In this document: positions 55,312 through 64,000 of the stretch, piece after piece
How the letters are laid out: every line of letters begins with the position of its first letter
Numbering within the stretch: the stretch's first letter is position 1
Assembly (NCBI GenBank): GCA_942493135.1
Contig: OW818684.1
Location: forward strand, 2,418,001 to 2,482,000
DNA from: Planctellipticum sp942493135
Lineage (GTDB): Bacteria > Planctomycetota > Planctomycetia > Planctomycetales > Planctomycetaceae
Direction of reading: 5' to 3'
DNA length: 64,000 bases
The notes under the pieces: model-generated
What the model was told of the DNA's origin: nothing
What the model saw: the letters and a program-made list of their open reading frames with translations, nothing else
Database searches by the model: none
Position numbers and translations under genes: made by a program

Positions 55312-58110
55312 ATGTCCCGTCAACTGTCTGTTTTGCTGTGTCTCTGCGCCGTCTGCCAGACGGAAGTCGCCCGTGGACAGGGGAACGAGCCCGGCCGTCG
55401 CGAGCCGCGTCCAGCCGTTGCTGCAGCCCGCCCGCCTCTCGTCGAACGGGAACTCAGAACCGAGGCCAGCACCGATGCGGCGGCGCTGGAACGAACCTCG
55501 CTGACGATGCGGGGACTGCATGAGGAATCGGAGCGGCTGTCCAGTCCGCCGAACGAAAGGCCCAAGCCGCTGGAGCTGCAGGGCCGGTTCCGCGTGACGT
55601 GCGACGGGGCGCACCTCGGACAATTTTACACGAACGACGGGCCGACCCGGTTCGTCGCAGTCCATCTGCTCGCACTGAACCTGACCGACCAGGAAATCGA
55701 GATCCCGCGGGAGCGGATCTCCGTGCTGATCGACGACGCCGCCGGCGTTCCAGCCGGAGGTGAAGAATCCGGTCCGAACGCCGCGTTTGCCAACGCCGGG
55801 TTTCAATACGGCGACCAGCATCTGTCGCTGCAGGGGATGGAGGGACCGAAGAGCTGGAAGATCCCCGCGGGCGGCTGCCACGGGCTGTGGCTGGCCTTTG
55901 GCGACATCGGTCCGGGGAGCGAAGTCCCGCCGATTCGCGTGACCGTCCGTGAACACGACGAGGACCACCCGCTCGACGTCAACACGCTGCAGCACGCCGT
56001 ACTGGCGCGACGAATCGAGCGGATCGGCCCGCACAATTGTCTGGCGCTTTACACGATCGGCGGTCTGCTCAACACCGTGAATGTCGGCGGACTGGTCGAA
56101 GACCTGATTTCACTCGGACAGGAACCCGTGGGGCGAGTCGTCGTCGGTTGGAACGATGACGCGCCGACGCCCGACGGCCAGCTTCTGAGCTGGCTGCAGA
56201 ATTCGGCGTTGCGGCTGGGAACCGGCCAGGTCGTCAGTGAGACATTGCCGGCGATCCCCGCGGTGATCCGCGAGCTGCATCTGACCAAACTGGCCGGTGG
56301 GAGATTTCCCTCGAACGATTACTCCGGACGGCCGCAAGCGGCCAATCGCGTCCACGAAACGCAGCAGCAGGCAGTCTCCGCCGCGTTGCGATCCCTGATG
56401 ACCGTGCTCCCCGAAGACGAACTGGTGGCGGAGATCCGCCACGGCCACCGCTTGTCGCGGGCAGCGGCGCTGGAGCATGGCGGCAGCCGGCTGCACGAAG
56501 ACCACGTCCCGCTGCTGATCGCCCTGGCCCAGGGAGACGATCCCGTCATGCAGGCTTCGGCCGTGCAGGCGCTGGGGAACTTCGGCGACCCGACTGCGAC
56601 AGAACAACTGACTCGCTGGATTCGCGAAGCGAATGAGCCCCGGGCGTCCGCCGCGATCGACGCCCAGGCGGCGTCGCGGTTCCGGGCCTCGCACGATGCA
56701 CTTCGGCAACTCCTCGCTCCGGAACATCCGGCCGTGCGCCAGCAGGTCCTCAAGGCACTGGCGGCGCAACCGCGACCGCTCTGGGTCAACGAGCTGTATC
56801 AGGCGGCGACGGCGCCCGGAGCCCAGCCCTCAAAGGAGCTCCTGCTGGCGCTGGTCCAACTGGGACATCCGCAGGTCGTCGATCTGCTGCAGCAGGCGCT
56901 CGGCAGCGAGGACAAGGGACTCCGGGACTTCGCCTTCGGGATTCTGAGCCAGCGGAACGACGTCCGCAGCGAGCGGCTGGCGCTGGAGTTCCTGATGGAA
57001 CAATTGAAAACGACGCCCCCCGATGGCCCGATGGTGCAGTTGCTGGGACGGACGCGCGATCCCCGCGCCATCCCCCTGCTGATGCGGCACCTCGAAGGCA
57101 AAGGGGAGCGGCAGCACGTGATCGCGCTGCTCGGACAGTACGCCGACCCCGCTGCAACGGCGAAGATGATCGAACTCTATCCGAAGATGCGCACTCACGA
57201 ACGAGTGCAGGTGCTGCAGGCGCTGCGACAGATGGAACACGAGCAGTTTACCGGGCTGGCCCGCGAAGCCCTGAGCGCCAACGACAACCAGCTCGTGACC
57301 GCGGCCATTCAGGGACTGGTCGAAGTCGGTTCCGACGCCGCCTGCGACGCCGTGATCGCAGCGCTCGACACGCAGAAGCAGCCGTATCTGATCAACGCCT
57401 TGTGCGAAGCGCTCGGCAAACTGAGCCAGCCAGCCGCCCGCACCGCCCTGCTCAAGGAACGGCGGTCAAACGAGGAATCCCGTCGCGAGGCGGCCCGACG
57501 GGGACTGCTGGCCTGGCGGCAGCGTTCGCCCGCCTTCGTCTACGTCTATCAGGCGCAGACCCAGGTCCGGGACAAGCACTACGACGACGCCCGGGAAATG
57601 TTCGACCTCGCCGTCCAGGCCGATCCCGAACTGCCTGAGGCCTGGTCCGGACGGGGCAATCTCCTGTTCCGCCAGGAGAAACTCCCCGAAGCCGAGCAGG
57701 ACTTCGAGAAAGCACTCGCGCTCGACGACCAGAACAGCGAAGCGGTGACCGGAGTCGGAATTATCCGGGTCATGACCGGCCGGGTGGAAGCGGGAATCGA
57801 GCTGGTCGAGCGGCGGCGGAAAGATTTTGGTCAGGAATCGCTGTTTCACTACAACGCCGCCTGCATGTACGGCCGGGCCATGGAAGCGATGGACAAGACC
57901 CCCGACGGAGCGGAACGACGCAAGCAGTACCGTGACCTGGCCATCCGCGACCTGACGAACTCGGTCCGGCACGGCTTCGAGGAATTCGACTGGATGGCCG
58001 AAGATCCCGATTTGAAGTCGCTACACGGCGACTCCGAGTTTGCCAGAATCTGTCGCGGCGAAGTCGAAGCGGAGATCGACGACGAATCCACCCCCGCTCC
58101 CAATCGCTGA
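55312..58110 (+). CDS. Large secreted HEAT- and TPR-repeat protein
   Basis: 932 residues from ATG 55312 (MSRQLSVLLCLCAVCQTEVARG, short signal). N-terminal ~330 residues of unknown beta-rich type (FRVTCDGAHLGQFYTNDGPTRFVAVHLLALNLT; KSWKIPAGGCHGLWL), then HEAT-type helices (QASAVQALGNFGDPTATEQL; LLGRTRDPRAIPLLMRHLEG; ALLGQYADPAATAKMIE) and a C-terminal TPR segment (AREMFDLAVQADPELPEAWSGRGNLL; QDFEKALALDDQN). Probable scaffold. The combination is unusual but fits the planctomycete repertoire. Confidence 0.8.
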   Translation: MSRQLSVLLCLCAVCQTEVARGQGNEPGRREPRPAVAAARPPLVERELRTEASTDAAALERTSLTMRGLHEESERLSSPPNERPKPLELQGRFRVTCDGAHLGQFYTNDGPTRFVAVHLLALNLTDQEIEIPRERISVLIDDAAGVPAGGEESGPNAAFANAGFQYGDQHLSLQGMEGPKSWKIPAGGCHGLWLAFGDIGPGSEVPPIRVTVREHDEDHPLDVNTLQHAVLARRIERIGPHNCLALYTIGGLLNTVNVGGLVEDLISLGQEPVGRVVVGWNDDAPTPDGQLLSWLQNSALRLGTGQVVSETLPAIPAVIRELHLTKLAGGRFPSNDYSGRPQAANRVHETQQQAVSAALRSLMTVLPEDELVAEIRHGHRLSRAAALEHGGSRLHEDHVPLLIALAQGDDPVMQASAVQALGNFGDPTATEQLTRWIREANEPRASAAIDAQAASRFRASHDALRQLLAPEHPAVRQQVLKALAAQPRPLWVNELYQAATAPGAQPSKELLLALVQLGHPQVVDLLQQALGSEDKGLRDFAFGILSQRNDVRSERLALEFLMEQLKTTPPDGPMVQLLGRTRDPRAIPLLMRHLEGKGERQHVIALLGQYADPAATAKMIELYPKMRTHERVQVLQALRQMEHEQFTGLAREALSANDNQLVTAAIQGLVEVGSDAACDAVIAALDTQKQPYLINALCEALGKLSQPAARTALLKERRSNEESRREAARRGLLAWRQRSPAFVYVYQAQTQVRDKHYDDAREMFDLAVQADPELPEAWSGRGNLLFRQEKLPEAEQDFEKALALDDQNSEAVTGVGIIRVMTGRVEAGIELVERRRKDFGQESLFHYNAACMYGRAMEAMDKTPDGAERRKQYRDLAIRDLTNSVRHGFEEFDWMAEDPDLKSLHGDSEFARICRGEVEAEIDDESTPAPNR

Positions 58111-58209
58111 AATCTTCTCAGCCTGCCATTCTCTTCACTGTGATTTCTTTGCGTTCCGTTCCGCGTCTCCGCGTGAAATCTTCTCCGCGCTGTCACTGGC
58201 ACCGCCCGC

Positions 58210-59490
58210 ATGCACGACCCGTCCCGGATTCTGTTCGAGCAGCTCGGCATTGCGCTGGGGATCGGGCTGATCGTCGGGCTGCAGCGGCAGTTTGCCGAGT
58301 CGCCGCTGGCGGGACTGCGAACGTTCCCGCTCGTCGCCGTTCTGGGAGTCATCGCCGGCCTCGCAGATCGCCAGCTCGAAGCGGGTGGCTGGGTGGTTGT
58401 CGCGGGGTTTCTATCCCTGACTGCGGTGGCCGGGCTGACCAAATCCATGCTGATCCGCCAAAGAGGCGCACAAGCCGACTATGGGCTGACAACAGAAATC
58501 GCCTTGCTGCTGATCTACGGCCTGGGAGTCTACCTGACTGTCGGCGACCGGGTGCTGGCCATCGTGGCGGGAGGCGTCGCCGCAGTGCTGCTGCAGTTCA
58601 AACCGGAACTGCACGGATTCGTTGCAAAACTCGGGGCGACCGACCTGCGGGCGATCATGACCTTCGTGCTGGTGACCTGCGTCGTGCTGCCGGTCCTGCC
58701 CGACGAGGCCTACGGTCCATTCGACGTCCTCAATCCATACGAGATCTGGCTGATGGTCGTGCTGATTGTCGGCGTGAGCCTGATCGGCTACATCGCCTAC
58801 AAACTGTTCGGAGCCGATGCGGGCGTCCTGCTGGGGGGAATCCTCGGCGGCGCAGTCTCCAGCACGGCGACGACCATGAGCTGCGCCCGCCGGACGGCCG
58901 AGGAGATCGGCTTCGCGCGGGCGGCCGCGGCGATCGTGGCGATCGCGTCAGCGATGGTCTATGCGAGAGTCCTGATCGAACTGGCCGTGGTCGCTCCGAA
59001 CACGTTTGCGCAGATGGCGCCGCCGATCGCCATCGTCGGAATGACAATGTTCGGTTCAGCAGCGTGGGCCTGGTGGCGGACGCACCGCCACGCTTCGCAG
59101 ATGCCCCAGCACACGAATCCCACCGAGCTGAAATCGGCCCTGACGTTCGCAGTCCTCTACACGGTGGTCCTCTTCGGTCTGGCGGCGGCACGGTACGCCT
59201 TCGGAGGCGGCGGCCTGTATGTCGTCGCGGTCCTCGCCGGACTGACCGATACCGACGCCATCACCATCTCGACGGCCCGCCTCGTGGAAAGCACCGGCGA
59301 GCAGGCGCTGCCTCCCGGCAGCGGCTGGCGGATGATCCTCGTCGCGGCACTGGCCAACCTGGCCTTCAAAGCCGGAATCGCCGGCCTGGCCGGCCGCTGG
59401 GCGCTGCTCCGCCGGGTCATCCTGATCTTTCTGCCACCGGCGGTGATGACCATCGCGCTGCTCGTCGTGTGGGAATGGGTCGCGGGGTGA
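58210..59490 (+). CDS. MgtC/SapB-family membrane protein with DUF4010
   Basis: 426 residues, ~11 hydrophobic segments. N-terminal MgtC-type fold (GIALGIGLIVGLQRQFAESPLAGLRTF, and VVVAGFLSLTAVAGLTKS); C-terminal DUF4010 (LLGGILGGAVSSTATTMSCARR, GLTDTDAITISTARLVE). Predicted integral membrane protein of unknown transport function. Convergent with ridA (5-bp gap). Confidence 0.85.
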   Translation: MHDPSRILFEQLGIALGIGLIVGLQRQFAESPLAGLRTFPLVAVLGVIAGLADRQLEAGGWVVVAGFLSLTAVAGLTKSMLIRQRGAQADYGLTTEIALLLIYGLGVYLTVGDRVLAIVAGGVAAVLLQFKPELHGFVAKLGATDLRAIMTFVLVTCVVLPVLPDEAYGPFDVLNPYEIWLMVVLIVGVSLIGYIAYKLFGADAGVLLGGILGGAVSSTATTMSCARRTAEEIGFARAAAAIVAIASAMVYARVLIELAVVAPNTFAQMAPPIAIVGMTMFGSAAWAWWRTHRHASQMPQHTNPTELKSALTFAVLYTVVLFGLAAARYAFGGGGLYVVAVLAGLTDTDAITISTARLVESTGEQALPPGSGWRMILVAALANLAFKAGIAGLAGRWALLRRVILIFLPPAVMTIALLVVWEWVAG

Positions 59491-59495
59491 CCCCC

Positions 59496-59843
59496 TCACA
59501 CCGCCGCCGTAATCACCAGTTCGACCCGATACCCCGCCGCCGCCAGCGGCACATGCACGCACGCCCGCGATGGAGCGTGTCCCTCCGGAACCCACGCGTC
59601 CCAGATTGCGTTGAACTCCGCCAGATCCCCCGACTCGGGCAGGTAGATCAGCACCTGCAGCAGCCGCGTCCGATCGCCGCCCAGCTGCTGCAGCCTGGTG
59701 TCGATCTGAGCGAGGACCTGATGAAACTGTGCCGCCGCGCCGGCCTCGGGATTGTCTGGAACTTCCACGAAGTAGGCGACACCTTGATTCACGACGGCGT
59801 CGGACCACCGGCGGGTCACGCCGTGGCGGATGATCTGGCTCAT
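59496..59843 (-). CDS. RidA family enamine/imine deaminase
   Basis: 115 residues from ATG 59843, chosen because ggag lies 6 bases upstream. RidA fold with the active-site arginine in PSRACVHVPLAAAGYRVELVI and VVNQGVAYFVEVPD. Destroys reactive 2-aminoacrylate-type intermediates. Convergent to the MgtC/DUF4010 gene. Confidence 0.88.
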   Translation of the reverse strand: MSQIIRHGVTRRWSDAVVNQGVAYFVEVPDNPEAGAAAQFHQVLAQIDTRLQQLGGDRTRLLQVLIYLPESGDLAEFNAIWDAWVPEGHAPSRACVHVPLAAAGYRVELVITAAV

Positions 59844-60025
59844 GGGGAACTCCATTCGGAGGAAAACGAAGGTGCATTGAGGGACCTGTAGCGTAGGCCA
59901 GGACGACGCCGTTGGACAGCTCCACGAGTCCTGCGCTGGAAATCGCCGCGTGCGTTACGGCGGACATCCGGTCTACAATCGCCGCACCGTCTCACCCGCT
60001 GACCGACCTCCCGAGGAACCCGACA

Positions 60026-61357
60026 ATGTCCCAACGGACCAATCGCCGCGATTTTCTGCAGACCACCACGCTGGCCGCCGCCGCAGGCGCCGTCCTCCCC
60101 GCCTGGGGTTGGACGCCACGCTCGCTGGCCCAGGACGCCAGGTCCCCGAACGAACGGCCCAGGATCGGCTGCATCGGCAACGGGGGGATGGGCTCGGGGG
60201 ACGCCGCCGCGGCCCAGCATTACGGCGACATCGTCGCCATGTGCGACGTCGACAAGGACCGGTCCGGCGTCCTCAACACCAAGCTGTGCGACGGCAAGGC
60301 CGAGTCCTTCGAGGACTACCGCAAACTGCTCGACCGCAAAGACATCGACCTGGTCACAATCAGCACTCCCGACCACTGGCATACGAAAATCGCTCTGGAC
60401 GCCATGCGGGCCGGCAAAGATCTCTACTGCCAGAAGCCCCTCACGCTGACCATCGACGAAGGGAAGCTCCTCTGCAAGGTGGCGAAGGAGACCGGACGGG
60501 TCTTCCAGGTCGGCACGCAACAGCGCAGCGACGACCGGTTCCTGAAAGCCGTCGCCCTCGTCCAGCAGGGGCGCATCGGAAAAGTCCAGAAAGTGACGGT
60601 CGCCATCGGCGGAGCGCCGAAGGGAGGGCCGTTCGAGACGTCTCCGCCCCCGGCGAATCTCAACTGGGACGTCTGGCTGGGCCAGGCGCCCAAAGTCGAC
60701 TACATCAAACAGCGGTGCCACCACGACTTCCGCTGGTGGTACGAGTACTCCGGCGGCAAGCTGACCGACTGGGGCGCACACCACGTCGACATCGCCCAGT
60801 GGGCCATCGGCATGGCCGAGAGCGGCCCGCAGACGATCGAAGTCCTGGCCAGCGAACATCCGGTCCCGTTCGAGAAGGGCTGGCCAACCGTCGATAACGA
60901 GTTCAATACCGCCCTGACGTTTCAGATCAAGGCGACCTACGCCAACGGCGTCGAAGTCTTCATCGTCGACAACGCGGAGGACCTCGGCTTCGACAACGGC
61001 GTGATGTTCGAAGGAGACAATGGACGCTTCTTCGTGAACCGCGGCAAGCTGACCGGCGCAGCCGTCGAAGAACTGAAGGACAAACCTCTCGCAGACGACG
61101 TGCTGACGGCGCTCCGCAAAGGAAAGGGCGGCGACAGCCACATGGGGAACTTCATCGCCTGCGTCAAGGACCGCAGCCTGCCGATCAGCGACGTCTTCAG
61201 TCACCACCGCATTCTGACGACGTGCCACCTGTCAAACATCGCCATGCGGCTGGGACGAAATCTGAAGTGGGATCCGCAGTCCGAGCAGATCGTCGGCGAT
61301 ACCGACGACAACGCCTGGCTCGGCCGCGAGCAGCGGGCGGGGTTTGAAGTGGTTTGA
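60026..61357 (+). CDS. Tat-exported Gfo/Idh/MocA family oxidoreductase
   Basis: 443 residues; ATG 60026 with gagga ribosome-binding site. Tat signal NRRDFLQTTTLAAAAGAVLP, Rossmann domain (PRIGCIGNGGMGSG), DHWHTKIALDAMRAGKDLYCQKPLTLTI (EKP-like), and GGKLTDWGAHHVDIAQWAIG. Similar to the other Tat oxidoreductase (14747-16273) only in family. Periplasmic sugar oxidation is inferred. Followed by a hairpin in the convergent gap to the MFS gene. Confidence 0.9.
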   Translation: MSQRTNRRDFLQTTTLAAAAGAVLPAWGWTPRSLAQDARSPNERPRIGCIGNGGMGSGDAAAAQHYGDIVAMCDVDKDRSGVLNTKLCDGKAESFEDYRKLLDRKDIDLVTISTPDHWHTKIALDAMRAGKDLYCQKPLTLTIDEGKLLCKVAKETGRVFQVGTQQRSDDRFLKAVALVQQGRIGKVQKVTVAIGGAPKGGPFETSPPPANLNWDVWLGQAPKVDYIKQRCHHDFRWWYEYSGGKLTDWGAHHVDIAQWAIGMAESGPQTIEVLASEHPVPFEKGWPTVDNEFNTALTFQIKATYANGVEVFIVDNAEDLGFDNGVMFEGDNGRFFVNRGKLTGAAVEELKDKPLADDVLTALRKGKGGDSHMGNFIACVKDRSLPISDVFSHHRILTTCHLSNIAMRLGRNLKWDPQSEQIVGDTDDNAWLGREQRAGFEVV

Positions 61358-61374
61358 GTCATCGGGCGGAAGCA

Positions 61375-61412
61375 GAGCGGCCCAGACGTCTCGAATGGCG
61401 TCCGGGCCGCTC
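61375..61412. terminator. Hairpin between convergent genes
   Basis: gagcggccc (61375-61383) pairs with gggccgctc (61404-61412), 9 bp, with an inner gacg/cgtc pairing. It lies in the 67-bp gap between the oxidoreductase and MFS genes, so it can terminate both; no T-run is adjacent. Confidence 0.55.
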
Positions 61413-61424
61413 CAATTCTCGGAC

Positions 61425-62690
61425 TCATGCCGATTGGGCCGCCTCAACCGGCGGCTTATCCGTCCGCCACGTCAGCAGCAGCAACAGCGCGGCCGGAACC
61501 GGGACCAGACCCGCGAGAACCAGCCCCATGTCAAACGAGCCGGTCTGATCGATCCACCGTCCGAACAGAATGTGCATCGGAGACGTCGTGAGCCAGGCGA
61601 TCGTCCCCAATAGCCCGGTCACCTTCCCCTGGTGCCGGATCGAAACCTCCTGGCTGAACGCGTAATAACACGGAAACAGCCCCAGCGAGCCCATCGCGAC
61701 GAGCAGAAACACGCCCAGCAGCGCCGGCCCCTGCGGCAGCCACGGCAACAACCCGCACAGGCTCGTCATCAGTGCGCAGACGCAGAATACCCCAACCCGC
61801 GCCCCCTGGGACGACCAGCCGCGACGGCCCAGGGCAATGGTTGCCGCACCCGCGGCCAGACAGCCGACATCGGTCGCAACGTTGTACCAGAACATATAGG
61901 CGAGCGTCGACGTTTCGGAGTAGCCCCGGCCTTCCTGCAGGAACATCGGCAGCCACGCACGCAGCAGATGCCAAGCAATGTTGATCGAAATCACCACGAA
62001 GATCAGGATCAGAAAACGATAGTCGCACAGCGCATTCAGGAAGCTCCTCCACCCCGAAGACGATTGCGCCTGGTGGTCCGCGACGGGCGTTTCCAGGTCC
62101 AGACCGCGAACCATCCAGAGCCAGAGCGCGATCCAGACAATGCCAATCCCGCCGATGATCTGAAACGCCGGCCGCCAGCTCCCCACGTCGTCCGTCAGCA
62201 AAGCCAGCATGATCAATGGCGTAATGATCGCACCGATCGCCGTCCCGCTCTGCAGCACGCTGTTGCCCAGCGTCCGCCGGTCGCTCGGCAGGAGCCGTTG
62301 CGTGGTTTTGAGGGCGCACGGCCAGTGACCGGCTTCGAAGAAACCGAGCATCAGCCGACAGATCAGCAGACTCGCGAAACTATTCGCCCACCCGGTCAGA
62401 ATCCCCATCACCGACCAGGCGAGCAACACAGCAGGATACAGCCAGCGGATGCTCGTGCGATCCGCGATGATTCCAAAAACCGTCGCCCCGACGGCGAAGG
62501 CCCAGCCGAAGGCCAGCTCGATCTGACCGTATTGTTCGCCGGAAAGGTCGAACTCGGCCTTGATGCGGACCGAGACGTTCGACAGCGTCTGGCGGTCCAT
62601 GTAGTTGATGGAACTGGCCAGCAGCAGCACGAAACAGACGGACCAGATACGGAATTCGGAATGGCGGGAGGCTGGAGCATCGGCAGTCAC
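61425..62690 (-). CDS. MFS transporter, ACS (anion:cation symporter) type
   Basis: 421 residues, GTG start at 62690. Motif SINYMDRQTLSNVS near the N-terminus, GFFEAGHWPCALKTTQRLLPSDRRTLGNSVLQSG and helix-pattern typical of ACS (ExuT/GudP) hexuronate/carbohydrate-acid transporters. Twelve segments. Near the Gfo/Idh oxidoreductase (convergent), consistent with sugar-acid catabolism by proximity only. Confidence 0.85.
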   Translation of the reverse strand: MTADAPASRHSEFRIWSVCFVLLLASSINYMDRQTLSNVSVRIKAEFDLSGEQYGQIELAFGWAFAVGATVFGIIADRTSIRWLYPAVLLAWSVMGILTGWANSFASLLICRLMLGFFEAGHWPCALKTTQRLLPSDRRTLGNSVLQSGTAIGAIITPLIMLALLTDDVGSWRPAFQIIGGIGIVWIALWLWMVRGLDLETPVADHQAQSSSGWRSFLNALCDYRFLILIFVVISINIAWHLLRAWLPMFLQEGRGYSETSTLAYMFWYNVATDVGCLAAGAATIALGRRGWSSQGARVGVFCVCALMTSLCGLLPWLPQGPALLGVFLLVAMGSLGLFPCYYAFSQEVSIRHQGKVTGLLGTIAWLTTSPMHILFGRWIDQTGSFDMGLVLAGLVPVPAALLLLLTWRTDKPPVEAAQSA

Positions 62691-62914
62691 GGGCGGTCAC
62701 TTTCCGTGGGGCAGGGTTACTGAGACTGGGAGTCACGGACGGCGGGATCGCGATTCGGTTTGTCAGTCGTGGCAGGGTCGGAGTATCATCAAACAGTTCC
62801 GATGCCGGCACAAGCGGCATTCGGCGAAGTCTGACGATTTCGCGCCACACACTGCAGATGTGCACCCCGGCCGCTCCCGCCCGTATCCCTGCCCCGCCTG
62901 CGACGGATAGCCCT

Positions 62915-64000
62915 ATGCCTGATGCGTCGTTTGATTTCGATGCCGATGATCTGCCCGGCTTCGACTACGATCCCCGCACGCGCGTCGTGTTCGGGTCGCA
63001 CACGTCGGACCGGCTCGGCGAGCTGGCCCTGGAGTTCGGCGCGCGAAATGTGCTGCTCGTGACCGACCACGGCCTGCTCGAAGCCGGGCACGCCGAACGC
63101 TGCCGGGCGTCGCTGAGCACCGCCGGCCTCAACGTGACCGTCTTCAGCGACGTCCATCCCAATCCGACCACCGACGACGTTGGCCGGGGCCTGGAGATCG
63201 CCCGCCAGGCCGGAATTGATTTTCTCGTCGCCGTCGGCGGCGGCAGCAGCATGGATTGCGCCAAGGGAATCAACTTCCTGCTGACCAACGGCGGCAAAAT
63301 GCAGGACTATCACGGGGCCGGCAAAGCAAAGCTCCCGATGCTCCCGCTGATCGCCGTGCCCACCACCGCCGGAACCGGCAGCGAAGCGCAGTCCTATGCG
63401 ATCATCGCCGACGCCGAGACGCATATGAAGATGGCGTGCGGCGACAAGAAGGCCGCCTGCCGGGCGGCCATTCTCGATCCCGAACTGACCGTCAGCATGC
63501 CCGCCGGGGTCACGGCGGCCGGAGGCATCGACGCCATCAGCCACGCCGTCGAGTCGTACGTCACCACCCGCCGCAATCCGATCTCGCAGCTCTTCAGCCG
63601 GCGCGCCTGGCGGCTGCTGTCGGCCGGATTCCCTGCGGTCCTCAAGTCGCCCGGCAACGTGAAGGCCCGCGGCGCGATGCTGCTGGGGTCGCATCTGGCC
63701 GGCGCCGCCATCGAGAACTCAATGCTCGGCGCCACGCACGCCCTGTCCAACCCGTTGACTGCGCACTTCGGCGTGACCCACGGAATTGCGATTGGCGTCT
63801 TGCTTCCTCATGTCATCCGATACAATAGTTCCGTCGTGGGTGGCCTCTATGGCCGGCTGGCGGCGGATATCGGGTTGTGCGACGCCAGGGACCCGAGCGC
63901 CGGCGACCGGCTCGCTGGGGCGATCGCCGGACTGGTTCGCACAGCCGGCATGCCGGCCTCGCTGGAAGCCTGCGACGTCGATCCCGCGTTGATTCCGCAA
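62915..64000 (+). CDS. Iron-containing alcohol dehydrogenase, 3' truncated by the window end
   Basis: Open from ATG 62915 to the window end without a stop; 362 residues visible of about 390 expected. Group III/Fe-ADH: GGGSSMDCAKGINFLLTNGG (nucleotide site), PTTAGTGSEAQSYAII, and metal ligands in DPELTVSMPAGVTAAGGIDAISHAVESY and GATHALSNPLTAHFGVTHG. Reduces or oxidises an aldehyde/alcohol with NAD(P). Ligand identity unknown. Confidence 0.9.
   Translation, partial: MPDASFDFDADDLPGFDYDPRTRVVFGSHTSDRLGELALEFGARNVLLVTDHGLLEAGHAERCRASLSTAGLNVTVFSDVHPNPTTDDVGRGLEIARQAGIDFLVAVGGGSSMDCAKGINFLLTNGGKMQDYHGAGKAKLPMLPLIAVPTTAGTGSEAQSYAIIADAETHMKMACGDKKAACRAAILDPELTVSMPAGVTAAGGIDAISHAVESYVTTRRNPISQLFSRRAWRLLSAGFPAVLKSPGNVKARGAMLLGSHLAGAAIENSMLGATHALSNPLTAHFGVTHGIAIGVLLPHVIRYNSSVVGGLYGRLAADIGLCDARDPSAGDRLAGAIAGLVRTAGMPASLEACDVDPALIPQ

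Noticed and set aside
58140..59891. 583-residue frame overlapping the MgtC/DUF4010 gene
   Set aside because: Arginine-rich translation of another frame; the real gene in 58210-59490 has full membrane topology.

Overview
The window looks like a chromosomal segment of a GC-rich planctomycete (order Planctomycetales; genus not determinable from sequence alone). Evidence: Tat-exported Gfo/Idh/MocA oxidoreductases, 3-keto-disaccharide hydrolase (DUF1080) and SMP-30 proteins, PQQ-like and NHL propellers, PEP-CTERM proteins, BatA/VWA and TPR/HEAT scaffold proteins, a gene of H4MPT-linked C1 metabolism, Uma2 nucleases, and intergenic regions filled with short dispersed repeats. No rRNA, tRNA, CRISPR array, prophage or transposase was seen. 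The first gene (protein isoaspartyl methyltransferase) and the last (iron-containing alcohol dehydrogenase) are cut by the window ends.

Layout. 1-6.1 kb: isoaspartyl methyltransferase fused to a jelly-roll-like domain, DksA/TraR zinc-finger protein overlapping lspA, an H4MPT-pathway ATPase-fold gene, then a tandem pair of paralogous membrane proteins translationally coupled to a PPP-type phosphatase. 6.2-13.5 kb: small Tat protein, cupin, large TPR protein with an apparent frameshift near its C-terminus, NHL propeller, small membrane-anchored protein, pentapeptide-like/ion-channel-like protein. 13.6-18.8 kb: RNase Z-like hydrolase, Gfo/Idh/MocA oxidoreductase with a DoxX-like membrane partner, ApbE flavin transferase. 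18.9-23.1 kb: leucine biosynthesis genes leuC and leuD on the minus strand, separated by a compact four-gene cassette (Uma2, aspartic protease, Uma2, and a stand-alone protein resembling the SRP54/Ffh M domain). 23.3-29.4 kb: tadA coupled to a zinc-ribbon/L7L12-CTD-like membrane protein, a DUF6883-DUF4926 pair, a frameshifted DAHP synthase, a low-complexity lipoprotein, a phosphopantetheinyl transferase, and nrnA. 29.6-36.6 kb: two PEP-CTERM proteins, a NarL-type histidine kinase/response regulator pair, a SpoIIE-type phosphatase, and a PQQ-like propeller. 36.8-47 kb: two small unknowns, a UvrD/PcrA helicase, an LRR lipoprotein, two divergent MFS transporters, xylulokinase. 47-64 kb: NfeD, FIST, ribF, a sterol-desaturase-family hydroxylase, BatA/VWA, SMP-30, DUF1080, a HEAT/TPR protein, an MgtC/DUF4010 transporter, RidA, Gfo/Idh/MocA, an MFS transporter, and the alcohol dehydrogenase.

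Most of the window is housekeeping or planctomycete-typical accessory biology. The strongest unusual signals are the free-standing SRP M-domain protein coupled to Uma2 genes inside the leu locus, the zinc-ribbon/L7L12-like membrane protein coupled to tadA, a perfect 19-bp hairpin inside one of two tandem paralogs, a DoxX-like protein with a roughly 300-residue insertion, two apparent two-base GC indels that break otherwise intact genes, and several families of dispersed repeats, some of which have become the ends of coding regions.
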